Assembly: GCF_004342025.1 (NCBI RefSeq)
Contig: NZ_SLWN01000016.1
Coordinates: 152,158 to 216,157 of the forward strand
DNA: 64,000 bases
Source of the DNA: Kribbella steppae
Lineage (GTDB): Bacteria; Actinomycetota; Actinomycetes; Propionibacteriales; Kribbellaceae
Reading direction: 5' to 3'
The notes beneath the pieces were generated by a model. It worked only from the letters and a program-made list of their open reading frames with translations, was not told where the DNA came from and did not search any database. Below are positions 16,767 to 24,857 of the stretch, in pieces. The translations under genes and the position numbers were made by a program. Position 1 is the stretch's first letter. Each line of letters starts with the position of its first letter.

Positions 16767-18452
16767 CTAGTGCTGGGCTCTGTCGACCTTGGCCTTCAAG
16801 GTCTCCGGTGTGTCGACGGTAGCTCCCTCGGCCCGCAACCAGGCGTCAAGACTCGCCCGATCCTGCAGAGACATCACCGCGACCACGTCCCCGGGCTTCG
16901 CCTCGGCGACCAGCGCCTGCGCCGCCTCCAGCTCGGTCGGGTACGCCGGTACGTCGTCCACGCCGACCGAGGCGGCACCCTCGCGGAACACCTCCTCGAG
17001 CTCCGACGGCGGCCGGCCACGCAGGTACTCGCTCTTGTGGCCGATCATCACCCGGTCGGCGCCCCGGGCACCGATCGCACCCAGCGCGGAGACCATGTCG
17101 TCGGCCCGGTCCCCCGGCGAACCGAGGGCCAGCAGCAACCGTCCGTCCGGCTCCCGGACGCCGTTCATGATCTCGAGTAGCGCCTCCAGACCGGCCTCGT
17201 TGTGGGCGAGGTCGATCACCACGGTGAAGTCGCGCAGCGAGTACATGTTCATCCGGCCGGGGTTGTTCTCGTTCGGCGCGAACGAGCTCAGCCCCTCGAT
17301 CACCGCGGCCCGCGGCAGCCCGAGCCCGAGCGCCGCCGACGCCGCGGCCAGCGCGTTCTCCACGTTGTAGTGCGACAGCCCGGACAGCGTCATCGGTACG
17401 TCGACGACCTTCAGCAGCGGCTCCGGGTCGCTGGCCTGGTCGAGCACCGTGATGAACCCGTCCAACACGGTCGTCGCCCGGCCACCCTCGTCCAGCACGG
17501 TCCGGATCGACGGCGAGTCGGCTTCGCGGGAGAACACCCAGCACTTGGCCGGTGAGCCGAGTCGCATCGCGAACGTCCGCGGGTCGTCGCCGTTCACCAC
17601 ACACCAGCCCCGCGGCCGGGTGATCTGCGTGATCACCGCCTTCACCTCGGCCAGTTGGTCGACGGTGTCGATACCGCCCAGACCGAGATGGTCCGCGCTG
17701 ACGTTGGTGACCACTGACACGTCGTTCGAGGTCACGCCGACGCCGCGCCGGAGGATGCCGCCGCGGGCGGTCTCGGTCACCGCGAGCTGGATCCCCGGCT
17801 GGGACAGCACCTGACCGGCACCGCTCGGGCCGGAGTAGTCGCCGTACTTGACCAGCTCGCCGTCGAAGTACACGCCATCGGTGCTGGACCAGCCGACGTG
17901 CAGCCCGGCCGCACGCCCGATGTGCGCGATCATCCGCGAGGTGGTGGTCTTGCCGTTCGTCCCGGTCACCGCGACCACCGGTACCTTCGGCCGCAGGGTC
18001 GGCGGCGGGTTGCCCGGCGGCTCGTTCCGGACCCGGTCCCCGACGGTCTCGATCAGCTCGGTGAGGTCGTCGGCGCCAAACGCGTCCAGCACCTCCACGA
18101 TCGCCGCACCGAGCGCTCGGGCCCGGTCCTCATGGGCCCACGGGAAGGCCACGACAAGACGTCGTACGTCGGACTCCGGGCGGACCCGGACACCGATCCG
18201 TCCGATCCCGGCCTCGCGCGCGATCCGTCGTACGACGTGACCCGCGACCCGGATCGCGAACCGCTGCCGGAAGCCGGAGCCGATCCGTCCGGGCCGCGTG
18301 GTGCCGAGACCGATCGCCTGGCCGTACGCCTTCGCGGCGGGTGCCGGAGCATCGACGAGTGCGGACACGTCAAGCGTGAGCTTGATGGCGGCACGACTGA
18401 AGTAGAGGTTGGCGCCGTCCAGGACGCGGAGCTCAACCAGCGATGTGGCCAA
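16767..18452 (-). CDS. CphA-like Mur ligase lacking the ATP-grasp domain
   Basis: This 561-residue protein has two parts. Residues ~1-150 resemble the CphA N-domain (RVLDGANLYFSRAAIKLTLD against RVYRGPNMWSYDPAIHLVVD in the cphA product upstream). Residues ~155-561 form a Mur-type ATP-dependent ligase: P-loop VTGTNGKTTT (162-171), STDGVYFDGELV, ARGGILRRGVG, DHLGLGGIDTVDQLAEVKAV, VIDLAHNEAGLEAL. The Mur half matches this genome's CphA closely. The ~320-residue ATP-grasp domain that joins those halves in CphA is absent. TTG 18452 starts 3 nt after the fabI stop. It probably ligates an amino acid or peptide; the substrate is unknown. Confidence 0.85.
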   Translation of the reverse strand: MATSLVELRVLDGANLYFSRAAIKLTLDVSALVDAPAPAAKAYGQAIGLGTTRPGRIGSGFRQRFAIRVAGHVVRRIAREAGIGRIGVRVRPESDVRRLVVAFPWAHEDRARALGAAIVEVLDAFGADDLTELIETVGDRVRNEPPGNPPPTLRPKVPVVAVTGTNGKTTTSRMIAHIGRAAGLHVGWSSTDGVYFDGELVKYGDYSGPSGAGQVLSQPGIQLAVTETARGGILRRGVGVTSNDVSVVTNVSADHLGLGGIDTVDQLAEVKAVITQITRPRGWCVVNGDDPRTFAMRLGSPAKCWVFSREADSPSIRTVLDEGGRATTVLDGFITVLDQASDPEPLLKVVDVPMTLSGLSHYNVENALAAASAALGLGLPRAAVIEGLSSFAPNENNPGRMNMYSLRDFTVVIDLAHNEAGLEALLEIMNGVREPDGRLLLALGSPGDRADDMVSALGAIGARGADRVMIGHKSEYLRGRPPSELEEVFREGAASVGVDDVPAYPTELEAAQALVAEAKPGDVVAVMSLQDRASLDAWLRAEGATVDTPETLKAKVDRAQH

Positions 18453-18455
18453 CCT

Positions 18456-19226
18456 CTACGCTCCCATCGCGTGGTAGCCGCCATCGACGTGCACGATCTC
18501 GCCGGTGGTCGCGGGGAAGAAGTCACTGAGCAGGGCCACGATGGTCCGGCCGGTCGGCTCGAGATCGGACGGATCCCAGCCCAGCGGGGCGCGGTCCAGC
18601 CACGGCTCCTCGAACTTCTCGAAGCCCGGAATCGCCTTGGCAGCCAGGGTCTTCAGCGGGCCGGCCGAGACCAGGTTGCAGCGGATGCCCTGTGCACCGA
18701 GGTCACGCGCCAGGTACCGGCTCGTCGACTCCAGGGCAGCCTTGGCCACACCCATCCAGTCGTACCCGGGCCAGGCCACGGTGGCGTCGAAGGTCAGCCC
18801 GACCACGCTGCCGCCCCGGCTCATCAACGGCGCGCAGGTGACCGCAAGCGCCTTCAGCGAGTACGCCGAGACGTGCACGGCCTGCGACACGTCCTCCCAC
18901 GGCCCGTCCAGGAACTTGCCGCCGAGGATCGTCTCCGGGTTGCCGTAGGCGATCGAGTGCACGACGCCGTCCAGGCCGTCGACATGCTCGCGGACGGCGT
19001 CCGGCAGCGCCGCGAGGTGGTCGGGTTTCGTGACGTCCAGCTCCAGGACGGGAGGCTCGACCGGCAGGCGTTTGGCGATCCGTTTGGTGATGCTCAGCGC
19101 GCGGCCGAAGTTCGAGATCAGCACGGTGGCGCCTTGTTCCTGCGCCACCTTGGCCGTGGCGAAGCCGATCGAGGAGTCCAGCGTGACTCCGGCGACCAGG
19201 ATCCGCTTGCCGTCGAGGATGCCCAC
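18456..19226 (-). CDS. fabI: Enoyl-ACP reductase (NADH), InhA type
   Basis: It catalyses the last reduction of each fatty-acid elongation round (type II FAS). The 256-residue SDR has the FabI/InhA cofactor start (ILVAGVTLDSSIGFATAKVA) and the Y-x6-K catalytic pair in GYDWMGVAKAAL. ISNFGRALSITKRI and HSIAYGNPE are typical of the InhA branch. The GTG start has SD AAAGGGA about 6 nt upstream. It lies 37 nt after fabG, the same order as mabA-inhA in mycobacteria, here without other mycolate genes in view. Confidence 0.95.
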   Translation of the reverse strand: MGILDGKRILVAGVTLDSSIGFATAKVAQEQGATVLISNFGRALSITKRIAKRLPVEPPVLELDVTKPDHLAALPDAVREHVDGLDGVVHSIAYGNPETILGGKFLDGPWEDVSQAVHVSAYSLKALAVTCAPLMSRGGSVVGLTFDATVAWPGYDWMGVAKAALESTSRYLARDLGAQGIRCNLVSAGPLKTLAAKAIPGFEKFEEPWLDRAPLGWDPSDLEPTGRTIVALLSDFFPATTGEIVHVDGGYHAMGA

Positions 19227-19263
19227 CGGCGTCCCTTTCTGCGAAGAAGTGTGTGTGGGTGTT

Positions 19264-19968
19264 CTAGTTGCCCATGCCGATACCGCCGTCGACCGGGATC
19301 ACCGCACCGGTGATGTAACCGGCCTCGTCGGAGGCGAGCCAGCGGACCGCGTTGGCGATCTCCTCGGTCAGGCCGAACCGGCCGAGCGGGATCTGGCTCA
19401 GGTACTGCTTCTGGGTCTCTTCCGGCAGCACGGCCGTCATGTCGGTCTCGACGAAACCGGGCGCGACCACGTTCGCGGTGATACCGCGGCTGCCGAGCTC
19501 GCGGGCGATCGAGCGGGACATGCCGATCAGGCCGGACTTGCTGGCCGCGTAGTTCACCTGGCCGGGCGAGCCGAGCATGCCGACGACCGAGGAGATGAAG
19601 ACGATCCGCCCCCGGCGCAGCCGCAGCATGCCCTTGGCCGCCCGCCGGGCGACCCGGAACGAGCCGGTCAGGTTGGTCTCGAGGACGGCGTCCCAGTCGT
19701 CGTCGGACATCCGCAGCAGCAGCGTGTCCCGGGTGATGCCGGCGTTCGCCACCAGCACCTCGACCGGGCCGTGCGCCTCCTGGATCGTGTCGAACGCCGC
19801 GTCGACCTGCTCCTGGTCGGTGATGTCGCACTTGACCCCGAGGAAGCCCTCCGGCGGCGGGCTGGTGTTGTAGGTGACGGCGACCTGGTCACCGGCCTCC
19901 CGGAACGCGGTCGCGATCGCCAGCCCGATGCCCCGGCTGCCACCAGTCACCAACACAGACCTGCTCAC
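19264..19968 (-). CDS. fabG: 3-oxoacyl-ACP reductase
   Basis: This NADPH-dependent reduction of beta-ketoacyl-ACP belongs to type II fatty-acid synthesis. The 234-residue classical SDR has TGGSRGIGLAIA, NAG (VANAGITRD), catalytic Ser in FISSVVG, Tyr/Lys in VNYAASKSGLIG, and the C-terminal ITGAVIPVDGG. GTG 19968 has GAGGAGG about 4-5 nt upstream. It is the first gene of a minus-strand operon with fabI, the CphA-like ligase and a membrane protein. Confidence 0.95.
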   Translation of the reverse strand: MSRSVLVTGGSRGIGLAIATAFREAGDQVAVTYNTSPPPEGFLGVKCDITDQEQVDAAFDTIQEAHGPVEVLVANAGITRDTLLLRMSDDDWDAVLETNLTGSFRVARRAAKGMLRLRRGRIVFISSVVGMLGSPGQVNYAASKSGLIGMSRSIARELGSRGITANVVAPGFVETDMTAVLPEETQKQYLSQIPLGRFGLTEEIANAVRWLASDEAGYITGAVIPVDGGIGMGN

Positions 19969-20008
19969 AAGCCCTCCTCACACGTCGCCAGTCGGACGAA
20001 CGCTATCG

Positions 20009-20036
20009 CCCGCCACCCGGATCCCCGGATGGCGGG
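20009..20036 (-). terminator. Hairpin after the dodecin gene
   Basis: CCCGCCAcCCGG and CCGGaTGGCGGG pair over 11 bp with one mismatch around ATCC. The hairpin lies 18 nt past the dodecin stop on the minus strand and about 40 nt before fabG, so it probably separates dodecin from the fab operon. Confidence 0.6.
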
Positions 20037-20054
20037 TGGTGTCGGTGGTAGCGA

Positions 20055-20267
20055 TCAGGAGTCTTCGAGGCGGAAGCCGACCTTCATACCCACCTGGTAG
20101 TGGTCGATCTGGTTGTCGACGATGTGGCCGCGGATCTCGGTGACCTCGAACCAGTCGAGGTGCCGCAGCGTGTCGCCGGCCCGGGTGATGCCGTTGGTGA
20201 TCGCCTCCTTCACGCCCTCCTTGGACGTGCCGACGATCTCGGTGACGCGGTAGGTGCGATCAGTCAT
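20055..20267 (-). CDS. Dodecin (flavin-binding dodecamer)
   Basis: This 70-residue protein matches the length and pattern of bacterial dodecins: RVTEIVGTSKEGVKEAITNG at the start and LRHLDWFEVTEIRGHI in the middle, where the Trp stacks on the flavin. Dodecins store or buffer riboflavin, FMN or CoA in a hollow 12-mer. The ATG has GGAAAG a few bases upstream. It lies upstream of, but is probably separately transcribed from, fabG. Confidence 0.93.
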   Translation of the reverse strand: MTDRTYRVTEIVGTSKEGVKEAITNGITRAGDTLRHLDWFEVTEIRGHIVDNQIDHYQVGMKVGFRLEDS

Positions 20268-20341
20268 CTGACTTTCCTTCCCATCCTGGCTGCGCCCGGG
20301 CGTACGACGCGGCGTACCGTTGGTGTTGGTGAGGAGGATAG

Positions 20342-20701
20342 ATGTCGAGACGCCGTGAGCGGTCCGATGAAGCCGTCATTTCGGTGACGAGTGCACAGCC
20401 GGGCCGGTCCGAGGATCTGGACAGCCGGATCGTCCGCTATGCGTGGATGATGTCGATCCGGATTGTCTGCTTCGTGCTCGCCGTCATCACCCCGTCGCCG
20501 TGGCGGTGGATGTTCATCGTCGCGGCCGTGTTCCTGCCGTACATCGCGGTGGTACTGGCGAACACGCAGCGGAGCAGACAAGTGTCCAGTGCCGACCCCT
20601 TCGTCGCGCCGGATCGCCCTGCGATCGGATCGCATCCGACGATCATCAGCGGGCCCGAACCGGACGCCGATCCGGCCCACAAGATCGACACCGAAAAGTG
20701 A
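20342..20701 (+). CDS. DUF3099 membrane protein
   Basis: This 119-residue actinobacteria-specific protein has two adjacent membrane helices (IRIVCFVLAVITPSPWRWMF and IVAAVFLPYIAVVLANT, ~45-85), flanked by a short basic N-terminus and a hydrophilic Pro/Asp tail. This is the DUF3099 layout. The ATG is preceded by a strong GAGGAGG. The function is unknown in the family. It is divergent from dodecin with about 75 nt between the starts. Confidence 0.87.
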   Translation: MSRRRERSDEAVISVTSAQPGRSEDLDSRIVRYAWMMSIRIVCFVLAVITPSPWRWMFIVAAVFLPYIAVVLANTQRSRQVSSADPFVAPDRPAIGSHPTIISGPEPDADPAHKIDTEK

Positions 20702-20789
20702 TCTGTGCCGGGACTGGAAACTTCGACGCCATCCGTGTCAGAATCTCCCGCGTGCTCTGAAGTTCATGGCTGAAATTCAGGGACTTGAT

Positions 20790-20829
20790 GCGGCGTCGGA
20801 CGGCTCCCCCCGTGGCTGTCCGACGTCGC
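20790..20829 (+). terminator. Intrinsic terminator after DUF3099
   Basis: GCGGCGTCGGAC and GTCCGACGTCGC form a 12-bp stem with one G-T pair and a 16-nt loop. The T-rich run TTCATTTTCCCCACCGTTTT follows directly. Position and T content make this the best classical terminator in the window. The rest of the gap (20702-20900) holds no other clear element. Confidence 0.75.
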
Positions 20830-20900
20830 TTCATTTTCCCCACCGTTTTGATTATTGAGTGGTCAGGAACAATTCGCCTGCACACTCAGGAATGGCTCTG

Positions 20901-21104
20901 ATGACCGAAGAAGGCCTGTCGTCCGTCTGCTCTGCCAGGGGATGCGGCGCGCCGGCTCAGTGGGCGCTGCTGTGGAACAACCCGAAGATCCACACGCCGG
21001 ACCGGCGCAAGACCTGGCTGGCCTGTGACGAGCACAAGGACAGCTTGTCCGACTTCCTCGGCCGCCGGTCATTCCTGCGCGAGGTCGAGCCTTTCTCCGG
21101 GTAA
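20901..21104 (+). CDS. Small Cys-containing protein, function unknown
   Basis: This 67-residue protein has a CSARGCG motif near the N-terminus and a later Cys/His cluster (LACDEHKDSL), a pattern that could bind one zinc ion. The tail is LGRRSFLREVEPF. Similar short proteins occur widely in actinobacteria without assigned function. ATG 20901 is chosen because AGGA lies about 9 nt upstream; ATG 20892 would abut that site. It is convergent with moaA. Confidence 0.7.
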   Translation: MTEEGLSSVCSARGCGAPAQWALLWNNPKIHTPDRRKTWLACDEHKDSLSDFLGRRSFLREVEPFSG

Positions 21105-21106
21105 AG

Positions 21107-21154
21107 GCCGGACACCGAAAAATCACATTTCCGGATTGGGCCGGTTTGTCCGGC
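21107..21154. terminator. Long-loop inverted repeat between convergent genes
   Basis: GCCGGACA (21107-21114) and TGTCCGGC (21147-21154) are perfect complements separated by 32 nt. They fill the 52-nt gap between the small Cys protein and moaA, which converge. The long loop makes this a weak terminator candidate. Confidence 0.35.
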
Positions 21155-21156
21155 GT

Positions 21157-22176
21157 TCAACCGCCGATCGCGGACATCGGCCGGGTCGGCTGCAGGAAGC
21201 TCGGGTCGTTGATGCCATGGCCGGGCAGTTTGTTCCGCATCGCCCGCCGCCATCGGTCGGCCAGTTCCTCGTCATCGGCCCCGGCCCGCAACGCGGTGCG
21301 CAGATCTGATTCGGTCCGGGCGAAGAGGCAGTCGCGAACCTGGCCGTCGGCAGTCAGCCGGACCCGGTCGCAGTCACCGCAGAACGGCCGGGTGACGGAG
21401 GCGATGATGCCGACCGTCTGCGGCCCGCCGTGGACCGTGAAGGATTCGGCCGGCGCACTCCCCCGGGTGGCCGCGTCGGTCGGCTCGAGTCCGAACGGCT
21501 CGGCCAGCTGGGCGAGGATCTCGTCGGCGGTGATCATGGTGGCCCGGTTCCAGCCGTGCTGGGCGTCCAGCGGCATCTGCTCGATGAACCGCAGCTCGTA
21601 CCCGTGCTCAAGACAGAACTCGAGCAGCTCCGGCGCCTCCCGGTCGTTCACACCGCGCATCAGCACCGCATTGACCTTCACCGGCGTCAGCCCGGCCACC
21701 TGGGCCGCTTCGAGGCCGGCCAGCACGTCCTTCACCCGGTCGCGCCGGGCGAGCTGCTGGAAGGTCTCCGACCGGATTGTGTCCAGGCTCACATTCACCC
21801 GGTCCAGACCGGCGTCCTTGAGTGCTTGGGCTTGCCGGGCCAGGCCGATGCCGTTGGTGGTCAGCGAGACCTGGGGTCGCGGCAGCAGCTCCGTCGTACG
21901 GGCGACGATGCCAACCAGGCCGCGGCGCAGCAGCGGTTCGCCGCCGGTGAAGCGGATTTCGTGTACGCCGAGTAGCCGGACGGCAACGGAGACGAGCCGG
22001 ACCACCTCGTCGTCGGTGAGCAGCTCCGGCTTGGGGAGCCAGTCCAGGCCCTCCTCGGGCATGCAATAGGCGCAGCGCAGGTTGCAGCGGTCGGTCAGGG
22101 ACACCCGCAGATCCGTGGCAACGCGGCCGAACCGGTCCGCGAGGCCCAGCTGAGTCACCTCTTCTGTCGCTGTCAC
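21157..22176 (-). CDS. moaA: GTP 3',8-cyclase (molybdopterin biosynthesis)
   Basis: This radical-SAM enzyme rearranges GTP on the way to cyclic pyranopterin monophosphate. The 339-residue protein has the SAM cluster motif CNLRCAYCMPEEG, the GGEPLLRRG segment, the second 4Fe-4S cluster Cys residues in FCGDCDRVRLTADGQVRDC, and the essential C-terminal Gly-Gly (AIGG). The GTG start is preceded by GGAG. No other moa genes lie nearby. It is divergent from SURF1. Confidence 0.96.
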   Translation of the reverse strand: MTATEEVTQLGLADRFGRVATDLRVSLTDRCNLRCAYCMPEEGLDWLPKPELLTDDEVVRLVSVAVRLLGVHEIRFTGGEPLLRRGLVGIVARTTELLPRPQVSLTTNGIGLARQAQALKDAGLDRVNVSLDTIRSETFQQLARRDRVKDVLAGLEAAQVAGLTPVKVNAVLMRGVNDREAPELLEFCLEHGYELRFIEQMPLDAQHGWNRATMITADEILAQLAEPFGLEPTDAATRGSAPAESFTVHGGPQTVGIIASVTRPFCGDCDRVRLTADGQVRDCLFARTESDLRTALRAGADDEELADRWRRAMRNKLPGHGINDPSFLQPTRPMSAIGG

Positions 22177-22221
22177 GGCTCCAGCCTACGTGCCGGGCAC
22201 CGACGGTTTCAGGGGATGGCT

Positions 22222-22227
22222 TAAGTT
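22222..22227 (+). promoter_or_regulatory. Leaderless -10 (TAAGTT) for the SURF1 gene
   Basis: TAAGTT fits TAnnnT and ends 6 nt before GTG 22234, with no Shine-Dalgarno site. It supports the GTG start and a leaderless mRNA. Confidence 0.5.
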
Positions 22228-22233
22228 CGAGAT

Positions 22234-23025
22234 GTGCGTCGTCTGATGAATGTGCGCTGGATCGCCACCGCACTGGCGGTCCTGGTGCTCGCCGGAGTGT
22301 GCGTCCAGCTCGGTCGCTGGCAGTTCCACCGCCTCGACGAGCGCAAGGCGCGCAACGATGTCACCCGCACCAACCTGGCCGCTCCGCCGGCGCCGATCGA
22401 CCAGATCGTCGGCCAGGACGGAGTCGTCGGCGACCAGCACGCCTGGCGTACGGCGGTCGTCACCGGCCGGTACGACGCCTCGAAGCAGATCGTGCTGCGG
22501 TACCGGAACGTGAACGACCGGCCCGGGTTCGAGATCGTCACCCCGCTGACGCTCCCCGACGGCAAGGCCGTGCTGGTAGACCGCGGATTCCTGGCCCGCC
22601 AGGGCGCCGAGCTCGCGCCGGGCCACATCCCCGCCGTACCGACCGGCGAGGTGACCATCACCGGCCGCCTGCAGCGCAGCGAACGCGGCGGGCACACGAG
22701 CGGCGGCACGCCGGACGACGGTACTGCGCGACTCATCAACGGACCGGACTTCGCCAAAGCCCTCGGCCTGCCCCTGTACGACGGCTACCTGACCATCGAC
22801 AAGCAGGAGCCGGCCAACGACCCGGCGCTCGGCGGGTTCCCGGGTCCGGAGATCGACGACGGGCCACACTTCTTCTACGGGCTGCAATGGTTCTTCTTCG
22901 CCCTGCTCGCCCTCGGCGGGCTGGTCTATTTCTCCCGACAGGAAGTACGCGGTGGTGACTCCTCCTCCGAAGGCGAATCGTCCGGCCCGGCGCGGCCCGA
23001 AGTCCCTGCCGGAGCGGCGGATTGA
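22234..23025 (+). CDS. SURF1-family cytochrome oxidase assembly protein
   Basis: SURF1 proteins help insert haem a into cytochrome c oxidase. The 263-residue protein has two membrane helices: one N-terminal (WIATALAVLVLAGVCVQLG), leading into the family signature GRWQFHRLDERKA, and one near the C-terminus (YGLQWFFFALLALGGLVYF), where YGLQWFFFA is also diagnostic. The loop between includes PVLVDRGF-like VLVDRGFLAR. A Glu/Ser/Pro-rich tail overlaps the next gene by 74 nt. Confidence 0.92.
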   Translation: MRRLMNVRWIATALAVLVLAGVCVQLGRWQFHRLDERKARNDVTRTNLAAPPAPIDQIVGQDGVVGDQHAWRTAVVTGRYDASKQIVLRYRNVNDRPGFEIVTPLTLPDGKAVLVDRGFLARQGAELAPGHIPAVPTGEVTITGRLQRSERGGHTSGGTPDDGTARLINGPDFAKALGLPLYDGYLTIDKQEPANDPALGGFPGPEIDDGPHFFYGLQWFFFALLALGGLVYFSRQEVRGGDSSSEGESSGPARPEVPAGAAD

Positions 23026-24796
23026 GGACTATGCGCTGATCGGCGACACCCAGACCGCGGCCCTGGTGTCGAAACAGGGCTCGATCGACTGGCTGTGCTT
23101 CCCGCGGTTCGACTCGCCGGCGTGCTTCGCCGCCCTCCTCGGCACCGACGACAACGGCCACTGGCGGCTCAGCCCGCGGGACGCCGACGCGCGGAGCAAC
23201 CGCCACTACCGCGGGGACACGCTCGTCCTGGAGACCGAGTGGTCCACGTCGACCGGCTCGGTCCGGGTGATCGACTTCATGCCACCGCGCGACAAGGCGC
23301 CGGACGTCGTACGCATCGTGGAAGGCATCAGCGGGCGGGTCGCGATGCGGTCCGAGCTGCGGCTGCGGTTCGACTACGGCCAGGTGGTCCCGTGGGTCCG
23401 CAGGGTCGACGGCCAGGTCGTGGCGATCGCCGGTCCGGATGCGGTGTCGTTGCGGTCCGACGTCCATCAGTACGGGCGGGACTTCGCGACGTACGCGGAT
23501 TTCGAGATCTCCGCGGGTGAGCGGGCCTGGTTCGTCCTCACCTGGCATCCGTCGCACGAGCCGGTGCCGGAGCCGACCGACGCGCTCGCCGCGCTCGAGC
23601 CGACCGCGACGTACTGGACCGATTGGATCGCTCGCAGCACCGACGTGGACGGGTTCGAGGAGGAGGTCACCCGGTCGCTGCTCACGCTGAAGGCGTTGAC
23701 CTATTCGCCGTCCGGCGGCCTGGTCGCGGCGCCGACCACCTCGTTGCCTGAGGAGCTCGGCGGCCAGCGCAACTGGGACTACCGGTTCTGCTGGCTGCGG
23801 GACGCGACGATGACGCTGACCGCGATGCTGCGGTCCGGGTTCACCGAGGAGGCGCACGCCTGGCGGGACTGGCTGCTCCGGACTATCGCGGGCGCGCCGA
23901 CCGATCTGCAGATCATGTACGGCGTCACCGGCGAACGGCGGTTGACCGAGTTCGAGGCCGACTGGCTGCCCGGGTTCGGCGGATCGCAGCCGGTGCGGCT
24001 CGGCAACGCGGCCGCGGAACAGCTGCAGATCGACGTGTTCGGCGAGGTGATGGACGTCCTCGCACTCGCCCGGGAGACACAGACTGGGCCGAGCGAGGAC
24101 GCGTGGGCGATGCAGCGCGGCCTGATGCGGCATCTGACCGACGTCTGGGACCAGCCGGACGAAGGAATCTGGGAGGTCCGCGGCGGCCGGCAGCACTTCA
24201 CCTACTCGAAGGTGATGGCATGGGTCGCGTTCGACCGGGCTGCGCGAGCGGTCGAGCGGTTCGGTCTGAGCGGACCGGCCAAGCAGTGGCGTGCGACCGC
24301 CGACCAGATCCACCGGGAGGTCTGCGAGAAGGCGTTCGACACCAAGCGTGGCACCTTCACCCAGTCCTACGGCAGCAAGGCGCTGGACGCGTCGGTGCTG
24401 CTCATCCCACAGGTCGGGTTCCTGCCGCCGGAGGACGCGCGCGTGATCGGCACCGTCGAGACGGTCCATAAGGAGCTCGGGTACGACGGGTTCGTCCGCC
24501 GGTACATCACCGATCACGTCGACGACGGGCTGCCCGGCGACGAGGGCGCGTTCCTGATCTGCTCGTTCTGGCTGGCCGACTCGCTGGCGCTGATCGGCCG
24601 GGTCGGCGAGGCCCGCGCGATGTACGACCGACTCGTTGCCCTGCGCAACGATGTGGGACTGCTCGCGGAGGAGTACGACCCGATGACCGGCCGGATGCTG
24701 GGCAATTTCCCGCAGGCGTTCTCGCACCTGGGCCTGGTGAACACGGCCTGGCATCTGAACAGCACCGAGACTCCGCTGCGCCGGTCGGCGTACTAG
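22952..24796 (+). CDS. GH15-family glycosidase (glucoamylase/trehalase-like)
   Basis: This 614-residue cytoplasmic (alpha/alpha)6-barrel enzyme opens with the family N-terminal block (IEDYALIGDTQTAALVSKQG, SIDWLCFPRFDSPACFAALLG). The barrel contains NWDYRFCWLRDATMTL, IMYGVTGERRLTE and, late in the sequence, GDEGAFLICSFWLADSLAL, which carries the Glu expected as general acid or base. Actinobacterial members include trehalases and glucan-acting enzymes; the substrate is undecided. Paired GTG codons (22952/22955) inside SURF1 give the start, a 74-nt overlap. No SD site decides between them. Confidence 0.9.
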   Translation: MVTPPPKANRPARRGPKSLPERRIEDYALIGDTQTAALVSKQGSIDWLCFPRFDSPACFAALLGTDDNGHWRLSPRDADARSNRHYRGDTLVLETEWSTSTGSVRVIDFMPPRDKAPDVVRIVEGISGRVAMRSELRLRFDYGQVVPWVRRVDGQVVAIAGPDAVSLRSDVHQYGRDFATYADFEISAGERAWFVLTWHPSHEPVPEPTDALAALEPTATYWTDWIARSTDVDGFEEEVTRSLLTLKALTYSPSGGLVAAPTTSLPEELGGQRNWDYRFCWLRDATMTLTAMLRSGFTEEAHAWRDWLLRTIAGAPTDLQIMYGVTGERRLTEFEADWLPGFGGSQPVRLGNAAAEQLQIDVFGEVMDVLALARETQTGPSEDAWAMQRGLMRHLTDVWDQPDEGIWEVRGGRQHFTYSKVMAWVAFDRAARAVERFGLSGPAKQWRATADQIHREVCEKAFDTKRGTFTQSYGSKALDASVLLIPQVGFLPPEDARVIGTVETVHKELGYDGFVRRYITDHVDDGLPGDEGAFLICSFWLADSLALIGRVGEARAMYDRLVALRNDVGLLAEEYDPMTGRMLGNFPQAFSHLGLVNTAWHLNSTETPLRRSAY

Positions 24797-24857
24797 AGAA
24801 CTTGCCGTCGGCCACCAACTGGCCGTCGGCGTGCGAGATCCGGTGTGGTGAGGCAGG

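Noticed and set aside
20830..20870. AT-rich stretch before the small Cys protein as a riboswitch or promoter
   Set aside because: The T-rich part belongs to the DUF3099 terminator; no conserved aptamer pattern or spaced -35/-10 pair was found.
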